DNA of 64,000 nucleotides from Toxonevra muliebris (GCA_963691655.1 OY829326.1:57281776-57345775), one strand, 5' to 3'. Positions 11,001 through 24,955 are shown, counted from the stretch's first letter. The notes: generated by a model not told the origin, from the letters alone. Translations and numbers: made by a program.

Positions 11001-13742
11001 TTTTTTCTTTGCAATTTTGGTCAGGGGTTATTTTTACTTCCTCATAATTTTAGTTCCTGCTATTAATTTTTTCTCTTCGATATACACACTCGATTTTTTT
11101 GCCTCAAGTTTTTTTTGTCGGGGGCTCTCACGTAATTGTGTTTGCATATGTATGCACGGTCTAAGACCTCTTCTGCCTATGAGCTTTTGTTTTCACTGCT
11201 GTTGCTACCATTGCCACCACTGTGGGGACAACTTATTTTCCTTTGCAGAAGACCAAAATATATTTTTGATGATTTTGATATGTAAATAGTGAAAGTTGCT
11301 CGTCTGCAATCGTCTTGGTCGTCTGTGTTGCTGTGTGATGGAGTTGTGTGTAATGAGTGAGAGGGTGTTTGTTTGACGGTGAGGCATGTGGTTCGGCTAG
11401 CTTGTAGCAGATTTAAAATTATGTATGTACATACTTTTTTTCTCTTTTGAATGATGATGAAATGAGATTTATTCATAAGGGTGTTATGAATGAAACTTTC
11501 AAGAGGAAAGAAGTATCTGTATTTGCACATATGCACATATATGTATATATGTATGTGTGTTTGTAAGTGGGTGTAGTCAGGGTATAATAATACATGCTCC
11601 TTTTCGCCAACTGCAGAAATTAAATTTGAATAAAAAGTGTAAACAATATTTAAAAATAGGACTAACTCATTTATTAACTAAAAACATTGGCAAAATAATG
11701 AAACTGCTGAAATCATCACTCCTAAAAATTTCAATATAGCAGGTTAAACCTGAAAATTAGCTTAACGTCTGCTGAAACACTAGAATTTGTAGTTCATATT
11801 CCTCAAACTTGCTAGTAAAAACGAAGTTTTCCATATCATAGAAGAAGAAAATATCCAATATATGACTTTTGCAAAAAATAAGCAATAATACTGTAAACAA
11901 AAATATATGGAATTTAATAAAGTTTGGATTTTCAAATTGTTGTTTTTATTCAAACAGAAAATAGAATTGAAAAATACACTAAAACAGCTCAACTTTGAAG
12001 GGCAATAACATTTCAAAACGAGCTAACTTTTTAAAACTCTCTTAGGGCTTTGTTACTCTAGACCAGTGTTACCGAGCTGTGTTGGTCGCTTCTCCGTTAG
12101 ATTCCATGACCCTAAAATTGTTGCACAGTGTAATAATAACTATGTTGTACAAAATAGTAAATAAAATACATTTAGAAATGTATAATGCAATTCAAGTTAA
12201 GTCAATTTCAATGTAAAATCATTACTTATTTAATAAGCAGCTAAACAATTATGCAGCTTCGAAAGCTGCTGGTGTCACAGATAAAGTTTAAAATATCTAC
12301 TGTCAATAGCCTAAGCGTTAAAAACTGTAATGATAAATAATTGTTTCAAATTCATCCTTGTTTAGAAAAGCCATCATAACTCAAATCTACAAAAAATAAA
12401 AAAATTGATGTACTACCTGCAATGAGTAATTTGTCCAAAGACAAAAGTTGAATGAATTTCATATCCCATATTATTGGCTACAATACAAATCTAGAAAACA
12501 ATTGAGCAAGGTCAGCAATAATGGCTCCAGTGGAAGCAATACGCTGCTGAACAAAATAATAGGTGTGACCATACATTTTTACGAATTCCTACTTTAAAAT
12601 TCGAATGGGTAATTAATTTCATTGGATTCTATTGAAAATTATGCGAAACAAAAAAAAAAAACAAAAACAAACTTATACAGTGAAACATCCTGAACAGATA
12701 CTGCAATGACTTTGTCACAAAGAAGACTTAAAAACACATTCTTTATCATTGCAAACCACTAGGCTTGTCTAGATTAAGGATGTTAGGAAAGCGCGTTCTT
12801 TCCCTAAATGACATAGCCAGTATAAATCTGGGTCTATTAAAAAACTTCGCACAGGCTACGGGCAGTTTTAAACTGGAAACAGTGTTAAATATAACTCGAA
12901 AGAGTTTGTGGTAACACTATGAACCGGACAATCTATGTGAAACATTCGCCGCCACTTTTAACCTAACCTTTTCTGAACAAAATAGTAGTGCATGTCAGCT
13001 ATCTCACATCAAATAAAATTATACAGAAAAAATCGTTTTTTAATGGATTATATATTTAATATCTTTAATATTAGTACCTAATGTGTCGCAAATCCTTTTT
13101 ATTTGTGAATGCCTGTTAATAACTCTCTTTTCCATTTTCTGTATAAATTTTCAAGACTGTTTTGTCCATGTCAACATACGAATGTTTTGGTCCTTAGACT
13201 GCTTACAATCAATATCCTGTTGAAAATGCACAAATTAAGTATGGTATTAGTTGCGTATGGCAACATGTCATATTCCAGTATGTCTCTGTGCCTGAACTTG
13301 ATCATATGCGATAGGAAACATTTTTCTCGGTTTTTGCCACAAAACCATTTTCACCATTCTAATATACAAAAATATACAAAAATGTACATCAATATTTCAG
13401 TTTAAAACATATAATAAACATAGGTTCATATATATTTCAAAGTCACTTTTCAATACATTAGGTTATACATATATTGGAAGAAAAACGTGATGAACAACCA
13501 TTCTATTTTGTACGGAGTTACCCTTAAAATCAACAAAATAGATTTTTTTAAATTAAATCTATTGTTGCCTTGCATTTTGCGAAAGAGATGCCATAGTAAC
13601 AAATGAAAAGTTTTCATTATTCTTTTTAGGTATTTTTGGTTCGATATTTTTATTTTCGATACATTGTACCAGACCCCTTGTTCATGCTTACTTCGATTAC
13701 CTAGATTATAAAATTAAAATGTTTCTTTTTTCTATTCCATAG
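8021..13742. other. Spacer between Pdi and the large nuclear-protein gene
   Basis: No supported coding region. It holds the piggyBac-like MITE at 8896-9380, a pair of direct copies of AGAAACTTAACGTA (about 9841 and 9920), and AT-rich low-complexity DNA. A less AT-rich patch at about 8130-8345 (repeated GTGTCGTG) could be the promoter and 5' leader of the next gene, since that gene's first visible exon at 13743 begins with a splice acceptor; no donor there can be proven. Confidence 0.5.
8896..9380. mobile_element. piggyBac-like MITE, TTAA target sites
   Basis: The left end is TTAA (8892-8895) then CCCTTTATCACG; the right end is CGTGATAAAGGG then TTAA (9381-9384). The 12-bp termini are perfect inverted repeats starting CCC and flanked by TTAA, the hallmark of the piggyBac superfamily. 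The 485-bp interior is AT-rich with no transposase, so the unit is non-autonomous. Confidence 0.8.
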
Positions 13743-13747
13743 CAACA

Positions 13748-16700
13748 ATGTTTGGAGTAAATTCAAAGAATAATAAAGATGATGGTTCATCTGATGATGA
13801 AGTTTCTTTGGAGGATGAAAAAAGTATGTTAAAAAATGCTGCAGTTAATAGACAACAACAAAAACAACATCATACAACATCACAGAAAAAAGATGAAAGT
13901 CAATATCAAATTACGTCAAAGAAAATATCAACTGCCGGGAAAATTCGGCATATTGAAGATATATTTCCTTTTGCTAAGGATATACAACGACAAATTCGGG
14001 AAGCAATTGGTTGTTTTGATGGTGAAGCCTGTATGCAGCGAAAAATAATGAAGTCCATAAAACAATATGCAAGGTAAGATAGTTTTTTATTATTTTTTAT
14101 TATTATTAAATACTAAATACAAATTTACTTTATTTTTTTAGCGATTGCTCGAATGCATATGATCAGATAGGTATAAATCAGAATAACTTATGTTTTAAAT
14201 TTGGAAGAAGTATAGCCAGAGTCCTAGATTCAATACACAATATTTATGCGCCATTCTCAGATGTAAGTATTGCGAAGAAATATCTCATTATATATTATCT
14301 AACTATAATTGAAAACTAATTAGAATTATTTCTTGATTTTATAGTCTCACCAATATTTGTATTATATTAGTAAAATAGTTGCCGTATATATAAGCTGTGA
14401 ATTAAGTTGCGCTAATGACTTTAAAGAGTTCGATACTGTTATTTCAAATCGCATACTTAATATTATTAACAAACATTTAACTGTATCAATTGAGGTAAGT
14501 AAAAAAACATATACGTGCATTTGTTACAATTTATAAAAAAATATTCTTTTGTAGGACGTAACTGAAGCTAATAAATTGCGAATGTTTTCTTTCATAAAAG
14601 AAATGTATGGCCGACGTGGTATCATGATCAAAGTTTTTAAGTAAGCCACCTAAAAAACTACTACTGCACTGCCGCTTTTGAATAATGTTTTGTAATGCTC
14701 TTTTCCATTATGAACGTTATTCGAAGTGACTGTGAAGGTTATTATTTTATATTTTGTATATATTCTTATTTTATTATGTTTGCAGAGAGTGCATACCTGA
14801 ACCAAGTGTAATTATACAACGAGAACTCCCCGATAAAATCTATATACAATATTTAATTGTATTCTACCAATGGAAACAATTGGAAACTATTCTGGAGGAG
14901 CGGAATCGTGTTATTGAATTTGCTAATAAATTTATGCGCCCTGCAAAAACACTAAGTAGAAATTCTGAATATGCCAATCATTTGCCCAGATATACTGATC
15001 GGAAAGTAGCAACAAAATTTATATTGGAAAATCTTAAGTTTTTCCAGGATTTGAGAATTGTAAGCTTAAAATGTTAAAATATATTAGTAAGTATTAAATA
15101 ATTTATGTTCTGTTTTTTTTTTATTTTTTCAATTAGGTCTCAATTAAGGACAATTATTGGAGTGGAGATATAAGATTAATTGTAAGTTTTAAATATTTTC
15201 GGTTGAAGTATTAATAAATAATTGATATTGTTTTGTGTTTGAGGAAATATGTAGAAAAATCTTAAAATTTTTAAATAACAATTACACTGAAAGAAAAATT
15301 CACAAACTTTGGAAATTCAAAGTTTCTTTAATACTAATAATTTAAATACATATAGTCGCCTGAAAATCGAGAACAAATAAGAGAGTACAAAATATGTAGT
15401 AGATTTATCAAAATGGGTTTATTATTGCAGAAACTTCCTAGCGAAAATATAAAATCACTGAATAAAATAATTCAGTGTTCTGAAGAACGCACTCTGTGAG
15501 CGTTAACTTTTTAACAAAAACGACCATACTTTCGTTGTTTAAAAAGTTTTTAATCAACAACCTACCATTTTAAAAAAATAATAAGAATTTTTCTTGTTTA
15601 CGTATCATACAAAGCTTTATTTTTCCAATGATGCTTATGTAAAAGGTTTGATTTTTAAGTTTGACTTCATGACAAAATGCGTTTAAAAGTAGTTAGTCGC
15701 TTTGTAATGCAAAAAATTGTTGTGAATGTTTTCTTAAGAATATGATAACAAAATTACTCTGATATTATAGTTTGCCTTAAAAAAATTAAATTCTATTTTA
15801 GACTATGCTACTAAAATACAAAACAACTATGTATCTTTTTAGGATCTCTGTGATGATGATGATTTTGTTCCCACAAATAATGCTCCTATGAAAAAGATAA
15901 ATTTTGCTGAAATTTTTACTGAAACAAAAATCGATTCAATAAGAAAATCCATTAAATTGGAAGAACAAATTATTCAAGAGACTGTAGACCTAACGCTTGA
16001 TGATAGTGACGATGATATTCAAAACGAGTTAAAATGGCTGGAGAAATTTAAAGCGTTAGCAAGTGCTCATAGGAAAGCATCAGCTTCTTTGTTAGCATTA
16101 CAATCTGCAGCATCAGTGTCAAATACACACGGTTTAACTTCGAATATTGCATCACTAGCCAATGAAGTAATTTCATTAGATTCAGATTCAGATGATGAAC
16201 GTAATGCAAATGCTGAAACTGGCGTGACTGCCAGTATTGTAAATAAACATACGGAGTTATTTACTACAGACATCGAAGAACCGGAACATATTGGGAAAAG
16301 ATGCTTCTATGGATCAGATGATGCTGCTGATGATAATTTCAGCGGTATTTTCTCGCTTACGGATGAAATGGATGCAACTAAAATTGCATTCCGTTATGGA
16401 CGGACATATGAGAAACAAAAGCAAAATAATGATAATATTGATCAGCAAGATGATGCCGGCGAGGAGGAGGAAGATGAGGGAGAAGAGGAGGAGGAAGAGG
16501 ACTATGAGGATGATGATGATTCTGATGTGGATGACAGAGATGAGGAAGAAAACGACCCCACGAATATCGTAGACTTACCATGTCCAAGCTCTAAGATAAG
16601 AAATATGTCTTCAAACAACTCAAATGCATCAATGATTAGTAATGCCCCAAGTGCAGGCTCAAACAATATGCCTCGCATTGTAAGTGTTCATCCCCAATGG

Positions 16701-19700
16701 TATCGTCGTGATAGCTTACATCTAAATGTATTCGATGAGCATGCAGATGACACTCAACAGGAAATTGATGACGATTGGGTAATAACAGCTGAACAGAGAA
16801 AATTACCAGCATCTACGGGTAAAGTAATTTATTCACATGAACCCTTACGCCGATTTGCATTACAGCAACAACATCAAGATACAGAATCAGATTTAGATTC
16901 TATGGAATTTAATGAAAGTACATCTTCGAAGCAGGTATGTATTGTAGCAAATATTTGTTCTTATATTAATACCATCCATAAATGTTATGATCTACTTACC
17001 AGTTTTGAGATAAATGTGTATGTCATTTCTTTTCATGAAAGTGTCGATTAACCCTAGACGGCACTACTTATTTTTTATACATTAAGGTCAATCTTCGTCG
17101 AATCGACGACTCATTTTTTAACTCGATGCCAATTGCTCTCTGTATAAACAAATTCTGGTTTTATTATTGTGTTTTATTAAACTCTATTATTTATTCAAAA
17201 TTATTAATTATCAAATTTTTTCAATGGTTTTTATTACTTAAAAACAAAATTATTTAATTCATTAAGATTTGCGGCTTTACAAAAATTTGTAAATTATGAA
17301 AATTTGTAAAGAATTCGCACACTTATTGTCTCCTATGTGCTGACTTTGTAGTAGTTGTTATCTCTTTTGTGTACTCGTAATGGCTACAAATTTACCAATT
17401 AATTTGTTTTGGTACTTTTTCCCATTAAAAAAATCTATTATGTAAGAACAGCGCTACTGTGAATTGTGATAATTCAATGAATTTGTACTAATACATACAT
17501 ATTTTTATAAATAAAAGTGTCAAAAAAGAATAGCAAAAGGTAAATAGAACAGTAGTGGTAGTTCTGTGGTATTCAGTGAAAATAATTATCTTGTAATTCT
17601 CAATTACTTTACAATATTTTCACTTATATAGATTGTTGAAATGAGGGAACTATCACAAAGATCACTGATGAGGAACCATAGCGGGTACCGAAACGATAGT
17701 CTGATCTGCTAGTTCTATGAACATTTTGGTATTCTTCTTGCATCATTGTTCATTCAAATTATTAATTTCTAATAATTAAGCTGAATATGTGAACTGCCAA
17801 ATTTGGATGGAAATTCTTAAATGGTTCTTATATTTTAATTTTCAGACGGAATCACAATTCTTCAATAATAACAACCAAACTAAAAAACAGGTTAAATTCA
17901 TGCTAGATCCCACCAATGCATCTCCCCAGCATATCTTCTCACCGGCAAATAAAAAAATCGCGCTAAAATCTTCAATCAACAAATCAAAAGTCTTCAATCA
18001 ACAAAAAACAATTTTCTCGACAGCACCGCATCCAAGTCTGGCACGAGCATCGCCATCGTGGTCAACAGCAGCAGCATCAACATCAACATTATCATCGAAA
18101 ATTGCCGCTGATAAGCAATTCGCATTTGAAGGTATGGACGATAATTCTATTATTAATATCAATGACAAAAAAAGTCAACAAAAATTGAATCCAAACGATG
18201 ATCCTAATGATCATGAAAATCTTAATTTAATTGTTTCTACTCAACCAACTCAAGAAAGTTTAAAAAAAGTGAATGCAAATTTCCAAAAAAAATTGTCAGT
18301 TTTTAATAAAACTAAAGCTAAAAATGATAATGGTATTAAAGAAACGAATGTAGCAAAGCTTAATTCTAGCGATATTTCATCAACCAATTGCAATATTGTT
18401 TCAAATGTAGTAATGATAGAAATAGTTGAAGTATCAGACGACAATGTTAACGAAACTATCGATGATAACGATGATTGTAATAATAGGGTCTTAAATGCAA
18501 GTCCTGATTGTTCTAGTAATGTAGTAGTATCCGAAGTAAATGATATAAGTAATGTAAATGAAAATATCGATTTTAAGATAACGAAAGAAACTAAGAGGAA
18601 TGCAATAGAGAATATAGGTAAAAGTGCTAAGAATCATAAGGAGATAAAAAATATTGAATATAATAATGTTGAGGTTACTAAAATGGATAACACATTTCTA
18701 GTAAGCTCAACAGATGAAACAATAGATGACAAATCAGTTGAAGTGAAGTTTACGTCGGATTCTTTAGTTGGTATTGATTCACAGAATCCATTACTTGGTA
18801 ATACTGAAATCAAACTAACAGATGAATTGAATATTGTATCGGGTTCTTCAGTTGCTGTTGAATCCACACAAAGCTCAACGTTAGAAAAGCTTAAAAAATA
18901 TATAATTTTGGATAAGCAACAAGAAATTTGTAAAACTGCTCAAAAAGAAAAAGGGAACATAGAAATTGTATTGAATTCTTCAGCTGATTTCTTGAATGAA
19001 TCTGAAAACGAGTCAACAAAAACTTGCACAAAACTCACTACAATTTCAGATTGTTCGGTTGCGGTTGAAAAAATGTCTTTCATAAGTAAAGAACAGGAAT
19101 TTAGTGTAATTGCGCGAGAAGAAACAAAAAGTGAAAGTTTAGTTCCTAGAGTAGAAGTAAATGCTGCATTGAATTTGTTACCTGCTAAAGAAATTGAAAT
19201 TGATTCAAAAACACCAATTTCAGAATTGAATGCAACATCAGATTGCTCAATTTCTATTGAAAAAACTCTTAAGCCCTCAATGTCTTTGTTGAATTGTGAT
19301 AATAGTGTTGAGAATACTGAGAAAGAAAACTCAATTTTGGAAACATTGAAAGAATCAATTGCTATACTGAACAGTGCTTGCAATGAACAGGAAACTGACG
19401 ATATTGCTGAAAAGGAAATTTTGTCCGTTCAACCGGAAAGTGCTAAAGTATCAAAGCTTCTTATAAATAGTTTACATGATACTTCAGCTTCTTTAGAGCC
19501 TTTTGAGAATAATAGAGAAAATAGAGAAGACAGAGAGGACATTTTAAAAGTAGCAGTGAATTCATTCGATATAAATTCACTTTTTAATTTGCCAAAGTCC
19601 GATGAATTAAAAGAAAAACATTTAGAAGTAACGAAACCTTTAGACGAAGGCTCTGTAAATACTTGGGTGTCCACAGAGCATCAAACAAAAGAATTAAATA

Positions 19701-22700
19701 AGGACGTGACTTGTGATCTTATTGAAAACGAAAAAAAAGTGGAATCTCCATTTGAAATAAATGTAATTTTAAACTTCCCAAAGTCAGATGAAAGAAAGAA
19801 AAATAATTTGGAATTGGAAAGTGATGAAACCGTGATGGAACTTCGATCGGAGTTGTCCAAGAATTTGACTGGAAATTGTAGTTATGGAGCTATAGAAGGC
19901 CAAATTAAGGAAACTGAAAAAGTCGAGTTTTTAAAAGATGCACCTTCCGAAATAAATGAAATGTTTGATTTACTACAACCACCAGTTCCATTGAAAGAGT
20001 CTGAGTCTACAGAAAGGAAAATAATTGTCGAACGAAAGATGAATGATTCTTTAGATTCCGATAAATTTGCAACCGTAAATAACTCTTTAGAACCTGCTGA
20101 AATGGTTTTAACTCAAAAAACAAATCATACTTCATATTCAAATGAAACCACATTGGAATTTTCATTGGATTTAACCGACAACTTGACTAATGACATTAAT
20201 AAAATTGAAGGGATCAAACCCAAAGAAACTGAAAACTTAGTAATATTATCTACTGAGACAGCGTTAATTTTGCCAGAGTCGCACATAAATACTGTAAATA
20301 TTTTAGACACCTCTGTATCCATAGATATTGAAGCAAAAATAACTGAAGAGCTATCAAAAGCATTGCCGGAAATTAATCAGTTATCAAACTCCACTCAGGT
20401 TGAACATTTTGAGAGCTCTTTGGATAATGTTGACTTGTCTAAATTATTGATTGAAACTAAAGACAATGAAAGAGGAGAAAAATTGCCCTTTGAATTAAAT
20501 CCAATTTGTGAAAACAGTAGTGACTTGGATTTGAGATACTTAGATCTCAGTAAATTTTTTGATGATGATAATTCGATGGGTATTCGAACAGAAACCTCAC
20601 GTTCCTTCAAGCATAACGCTGAAGTTCAAAGAGAGTTTGAAGCTGATAAACTTTTATCGGAACCCATTAAAAAATCACCAATTATTGAGAATGCAGAGTT
20701 TGATAAAGCTACGAGGAGGTCACCATCTTCTATGGCTAGCTCCTCTTCAAATAGTAGTTCGTCATCATCCTCTTCAAGTTCTCGTACAACTTCAACTTCA
20801 TCATCATCGTCGTCATCATCGTCACCATCATCACCTTCCAAAGAGGTTTCTTTTGCTGTGGATGAATCACTAAAGAACGAAATTACAGCAGCACGCCATA
20901 CCAATTCGTTTTCTTTAGACTCGACAAATGATATAATTGACGAAAACGATTCATATTTTAAAAATTCCATTACCATACCATCTTTGGAGAATGACAGAAG
21001 TAATTCAAAAATGAGTCGTAGAGAATTTGTGACAATTCCGAGACTTTCTTCTGCCACTGAGAACGAGAATTTTGATTTGAATGAGGATCTTGGTGATGAA
21101 TCACAATTGAATGAATCGGAAATTTCATGGCATGGCAATAACGATCAAATTAAAAAAATTCAATCATCGATTGCCGCAGAAACATTAGTAATAGGTGTTG
21201 AAGTAAAAGTAGAAGAACCAAATCCTTACGATCAGAAACCATCAACTTCGAAGGCAGCAATGGCCGAACTGGCCAAACGAAATCTTGCAGTTATTGGTTC
21301 AGCAGTCAAAACTTTAGAATGTAGCGATGAATTGTTACAACGTGATTCAGATAATCTACAAACAAATACAACTTTGCCACCAAAGAAGCGGCGTAAAATC
21401 TCAGAATTTCAAGATGACGATACAAATCATGTGCTGCCATTGACTGATAATGATGAAAATAATAAAATGGAGAAATTTACACGAGTTATTAGTGGTGGTG
21501 GTGCTAATACTATTGCTAGACATCGTACAGCAGAAGCAGATTCAACTGAAATTGTTAAAAATCATGTAAATAAACTGGCAGTACCAACCGAAAAACCTAT
21601 CGATCAAAAGTTTACTGTCACTATTAAGCCAAATTCTGAATTAATAAATCAAACGACAGAAAAGCTTATTTTGCCCATTCCACAAAATGAAATTGTTACT
21701 TGCGAGGCAGATTCATCTTCGGTCACAACAGCTGGAGAATCACTGCATCCACAATTGACTACATCCTCCATAAATGGTACTTCAGTGGCTGCAAATACTT
21801 GTACACCACAACTACTTACAACCACTAATACCAGCAGTTTAAATGAACCTGTGAAAACATTAAAAGCAGGACCAATTGAGCAGATTGCAGGAGTGGGAAA
21901 TAACGAAAAGCCAATAACATTTCCAACCTATGTTGGTGATCTGATGTTTAGTGTTTCACAATTTGAAATAGATGTACGATTGACAGATTATATTGAGAAA
22001 ATTTATAGTTCTATTATGACTGAAGTAGCAGCAGCATCATATTCGACATCGTTATCGCCATTGACATTGTCTTCGTTGTTCATTAGTTCTCACCCATCAG
22101 TGGATGAAAAAATCAAAGCAATTGCACTTCTCGTAATATTAGAAAAAATCTATGAACAGACAAATGTAGAGGGAGCAGAAAAAGCAATAAAATCGCTGCC
22201 AGTTTTAAAACCTCAATCCAACGGCTCACTCACAATATTGATTCCAAATGAAGAACCAATTAATCTCCCAATATCAACAGCACAAAAGTTGGAAAAACTA
22301 TTAAATGCATTGGCAACATTACAAAAGCAACAACAGCTAGCAGATATCAATGTTATTAGCGATGATGATTACATAAAAGCCAAAATAGATTTTGTATTAA
22401 CAAAACTAAAGCAACAATCTGACGTACATTTGAATGCAAAGGCAACAGGAAAACTTTCTCCATCATCCATAAACAACGCTATTGTTCAGATAGGGCAACA
22501 GCAAACGATTGAAGGGAAAAAATCGAAGATTGGAATAGATGGGAGGACAAACGACAAGCAAGGAGAAAATAATTTGCAATCATTATGGTCAACTTACGAT
22601 CCTTATTCGGACTCTGATCATCATAAAGAAATTATACAGCAACAATTCAACTCTAATCAAGCGGTGCCATCTCAACATCACTTTGATTTAACTAGAAATG

Positions 22701-24130
22701 CTGAGTTTCACATGCAACCACAAGAACAATATATACTACCACATGATATACATGATCAACCACAATACCTAGAGGCGGCAGCTAAAAGTTATCAGGCTTC
22801 ATATTCGGAATCAACATTTAATAGTTGCGATAATTTGCAAAAACTAGTTTCGAGAAATAATGAACAATTAAAAGGCCCACCACCACTTAGACATCGACTA
22901 TTGCATTCACAGGAGTTTGATACACAGCAAATATTAAATCATTCTAATCCCAACCATGACCACGGACAACAACGCCCAATGCCAATCCACTTATACCATC
23001 ATAATAACCGAACACATGTGCAAAATATTTTTCAACAAAATTATGAAGTGCGGCGACAGCAGTACGAAGAGCAACAACAGCAGCATCAACAGAAGGAGCC
23101 CCAAATAAAGCATCAGGAGGAGCCTGAAAGAAAAAGGCAGTTACAATTGGAAACCCATCGTCAACAATATCAGGAGCTACAGTCACAACAACTGCGCAAA
23201 TTCCATTCACAACAACAACAGGAGCTCCAACGACAACAGCGACAGGTGCTCCAACGACAACAGCAGCAAGAACTCCAACGGAAACAACGGCAGCAAGAAC
23301 TTCAACGACAACAACGGCAGCTGGAACTCCAAATGCAACAACAGCAGCAAACAATTCAATTTGAATCCCAGCAACAGCACAAATTTGAACGTCCGCAGAA
23401 AGAGCACCAACACGAACATAATCAGCATCAATTACATTTTCACTCTTCTGCAATTTATAAAGAAATGCAAACACCAAGAGTAGAACCAGCAGAAACAATA
23501 GATATATCTGATTTACCCAGAATAGAATACGAAAGACAGTTTATTAATAAACATGAAGACCAAAAAAAGTTGCAAGCTAAATTAAATATGAGACAACATT
23601 TTCAAGAACAGCACCAGCCACATCAATTATCGCAGCCACAAACATATCCACAGTCGCTAGTAGGGCCACCATTGACGCAGCATCATCAACATCAGCAAAA
23701 TCAATTGAAATTGGAAAAAGCAGCATACATATTACAATCGCAGTCCCAGCAACGTACACTTGGTGAACCTGGTCCAATGAAACGCAATGCATTTTTAACC
23801 GCAACCAAACGTATAACTGAAGAGTATAATAAAGAACAGGGAATACCAATAGTACCACCAAAACGACGTGGACGTCCACCTAAACAGCGCGAAGTACCAA
23901 CTGTAGAAAATTCTGTACTAATTGCTACTGCTGCCTCTGCTACTGCTGTAAAACCAAAGAACACACAACCAACTAAGAAGCGCCAATATAAACCAAGAAA
24001 AAAAACTTTAAATATCCCTCATTCGAATGGTGGCGGTGAAATATTAAGACAACAAGATTCACTAATACCAACATTCCGATTACCAGCTAGAAAATTTTCA
24101 TCGCAACAATATGAAAATACATCATCCTGA
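13748..24130 (+). CDS. Giant unassigned nuclear protein (2,792 aa) with SIM-like motifs, acidic, Ser and Gln tracts, AT-hook
   Basis: Coding exons are 13748-14073, 14142-14262, 14345-14494, 14555-14640, 14786-15059, 15137-15181, 15843-16934 and 17846-24130; every junction is GT-AG and in phase, summing to 2,793 codons with the stop. The ATG at 13748 follows an acceptor at 13742, so an upstream 5' UTR exon is expected. Residues ~45-330 look like an ordered helical domain. Then come hydrophobic-acidic motifs like SUMO-interaction motifs (VDLTLDDSDDD near residue 380, EVISLDSDSDDE near 440), a Glu/Asp block (~540-570), a long acidic region with degenerate internal repeats, a Ser run (~1660-1695), a likely NLS (PPKKRRK, ~1877), a more ordered block (~2055-2240), a Gln/His-rich stretch (~2290-2570) and an AT-hook (KRRGRPPK, ~2703). 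This suggests a chromatin or SUMO-linked nuclear protein. I do not recognise the family and assign no function. Confidence 0.85.
15182..15842 (+). other. Intron 6 of the giant nuclear-protein gene
   Basis: A 661-bp intron between exon 15137-15181 (donor GTAAGT) and exon 15843 (acceptor TTTTTAG). Exons on both sides are phase 0. The interior is AT-rich and I see no exon or repeat in it. Confidence 0.8.
16935..17845 (+). other. Intron 7 of the giant nuclear-protein gene, with a lone piggyBac-like end
   Basis: A 911-bp intron with donor GTATGT and acceptor ATTTTCAG. The junction joins ...SSKQ to TESQFF in phase 0. At 17048 it holds TTAA followed by CCCTAGACGGCAC, which resembles a piggyBac terminus, but I find no matching inverted end before the acceptor, so it is either a truncated insertion or coincidence. 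Confidence 0.75.
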
Positions 24131-24613
24131 CCTTTCGTTACACATTAACATTCAAATAATGATGCACGATATTTGTATTGGAATTATTATAATCATTGTT
24201 CAAAACTGATCTATTTTGATTGATATATGAGTAACGAGTAAAACGACGTAGATTGCAATGCACACTGAATAGATTTTGTTGGCAATGCGGATTAGTGTAG
24301 ATATAGATATAAGACTGTTTTCGTCGATTGACGTTATTTAATCATATTTATAATGAAATAGTTTTTATTTAATTGTAAGACAATGCTTGAAATACTCAAA
24401 ATTATAATTAAGTTGTTGTGACATGACCGATTTTGATTAAATATGAGCAAACGAATGAATTTAAAATCAATTGATAATTTCATTGGTCACGTTCAGAAGA
24501 CGCCACTGCTACCTGTGTGTCTTATGAACAAAAATTATATTGAAGAGTCGTCATATTTTTTTTTCGCGAGCTTAGAATTAAGAAATCAAACTCATTATTT
24601 TTGAAAGTTAATG

Positions 24614-24737
24614 GGTGCGTTTCGGGGGTGCAAAATCAGAAAATTGATTTCTATTTTTTGATTAATAATGATTACTGATTTTTGATTAATCACTTCGAAA
24701 TCAGCTTTTCTGATGTTGCACCCACGAAATACACTCA
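24614..24737. repeat. Imperfect foldback element
   Basis: The left arm (24614-24651: GGGTGCGTTTCGGGGG, then ATCAGAAAA and TGATTTC) is mirrored by the right arm (24697-24737), which read in reverse complement has TGTATTTCGTGGGTGCAA, ATCAGAAAA and CTGATTTC. The arms are about 38 bp with several mismatches, around a short AT-rich centre. MITE-like, but I see no target-site duplication. Confidence 0.6.
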
Positions 24738-24905
24738 ATGACATTTAGTTTTGTAGTTTTTTAAATTTAATTTTCATTTGCTGAAATATTATCGATCGGA
24801 CGGACATTGAGTAATTTAAAAATAAAAAAATAATTTAAATACAAATTTTTTTTAATATACCACGTTTTTAAATCGGATTAAAAAGTATAAAATAATTTCT
24901 CCTAG

Positions 24906-24955
24906 CCCCATACAGATTCATAACCCCATACAGATTCATAACCCCATAAAGATTG
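24906..24955. repeat. 18-bp tandem repeat, 2.8 copies
   Basis: The unit CCCCATACAGATTCATAA occurs at 24906-24923 and 24924-24941 and is followed by a partial third copy with one change. The two complete copies are identical, so the duplication is recent. Confidence 0.85.

Noticed and set aside
20626..21138. Minus-strand frame with an Asp run
   Set aside because: Antisense of the poly-Ser coding stretch in the plus-strand exon, which splices in phase with its neighbours.
22944..23498. 184-codon minus-strand frame rich in Val and Ala
   Set aside because: Antisense of the CAA/CAG-rich Gln tract of the giant nuclear-protein gene.
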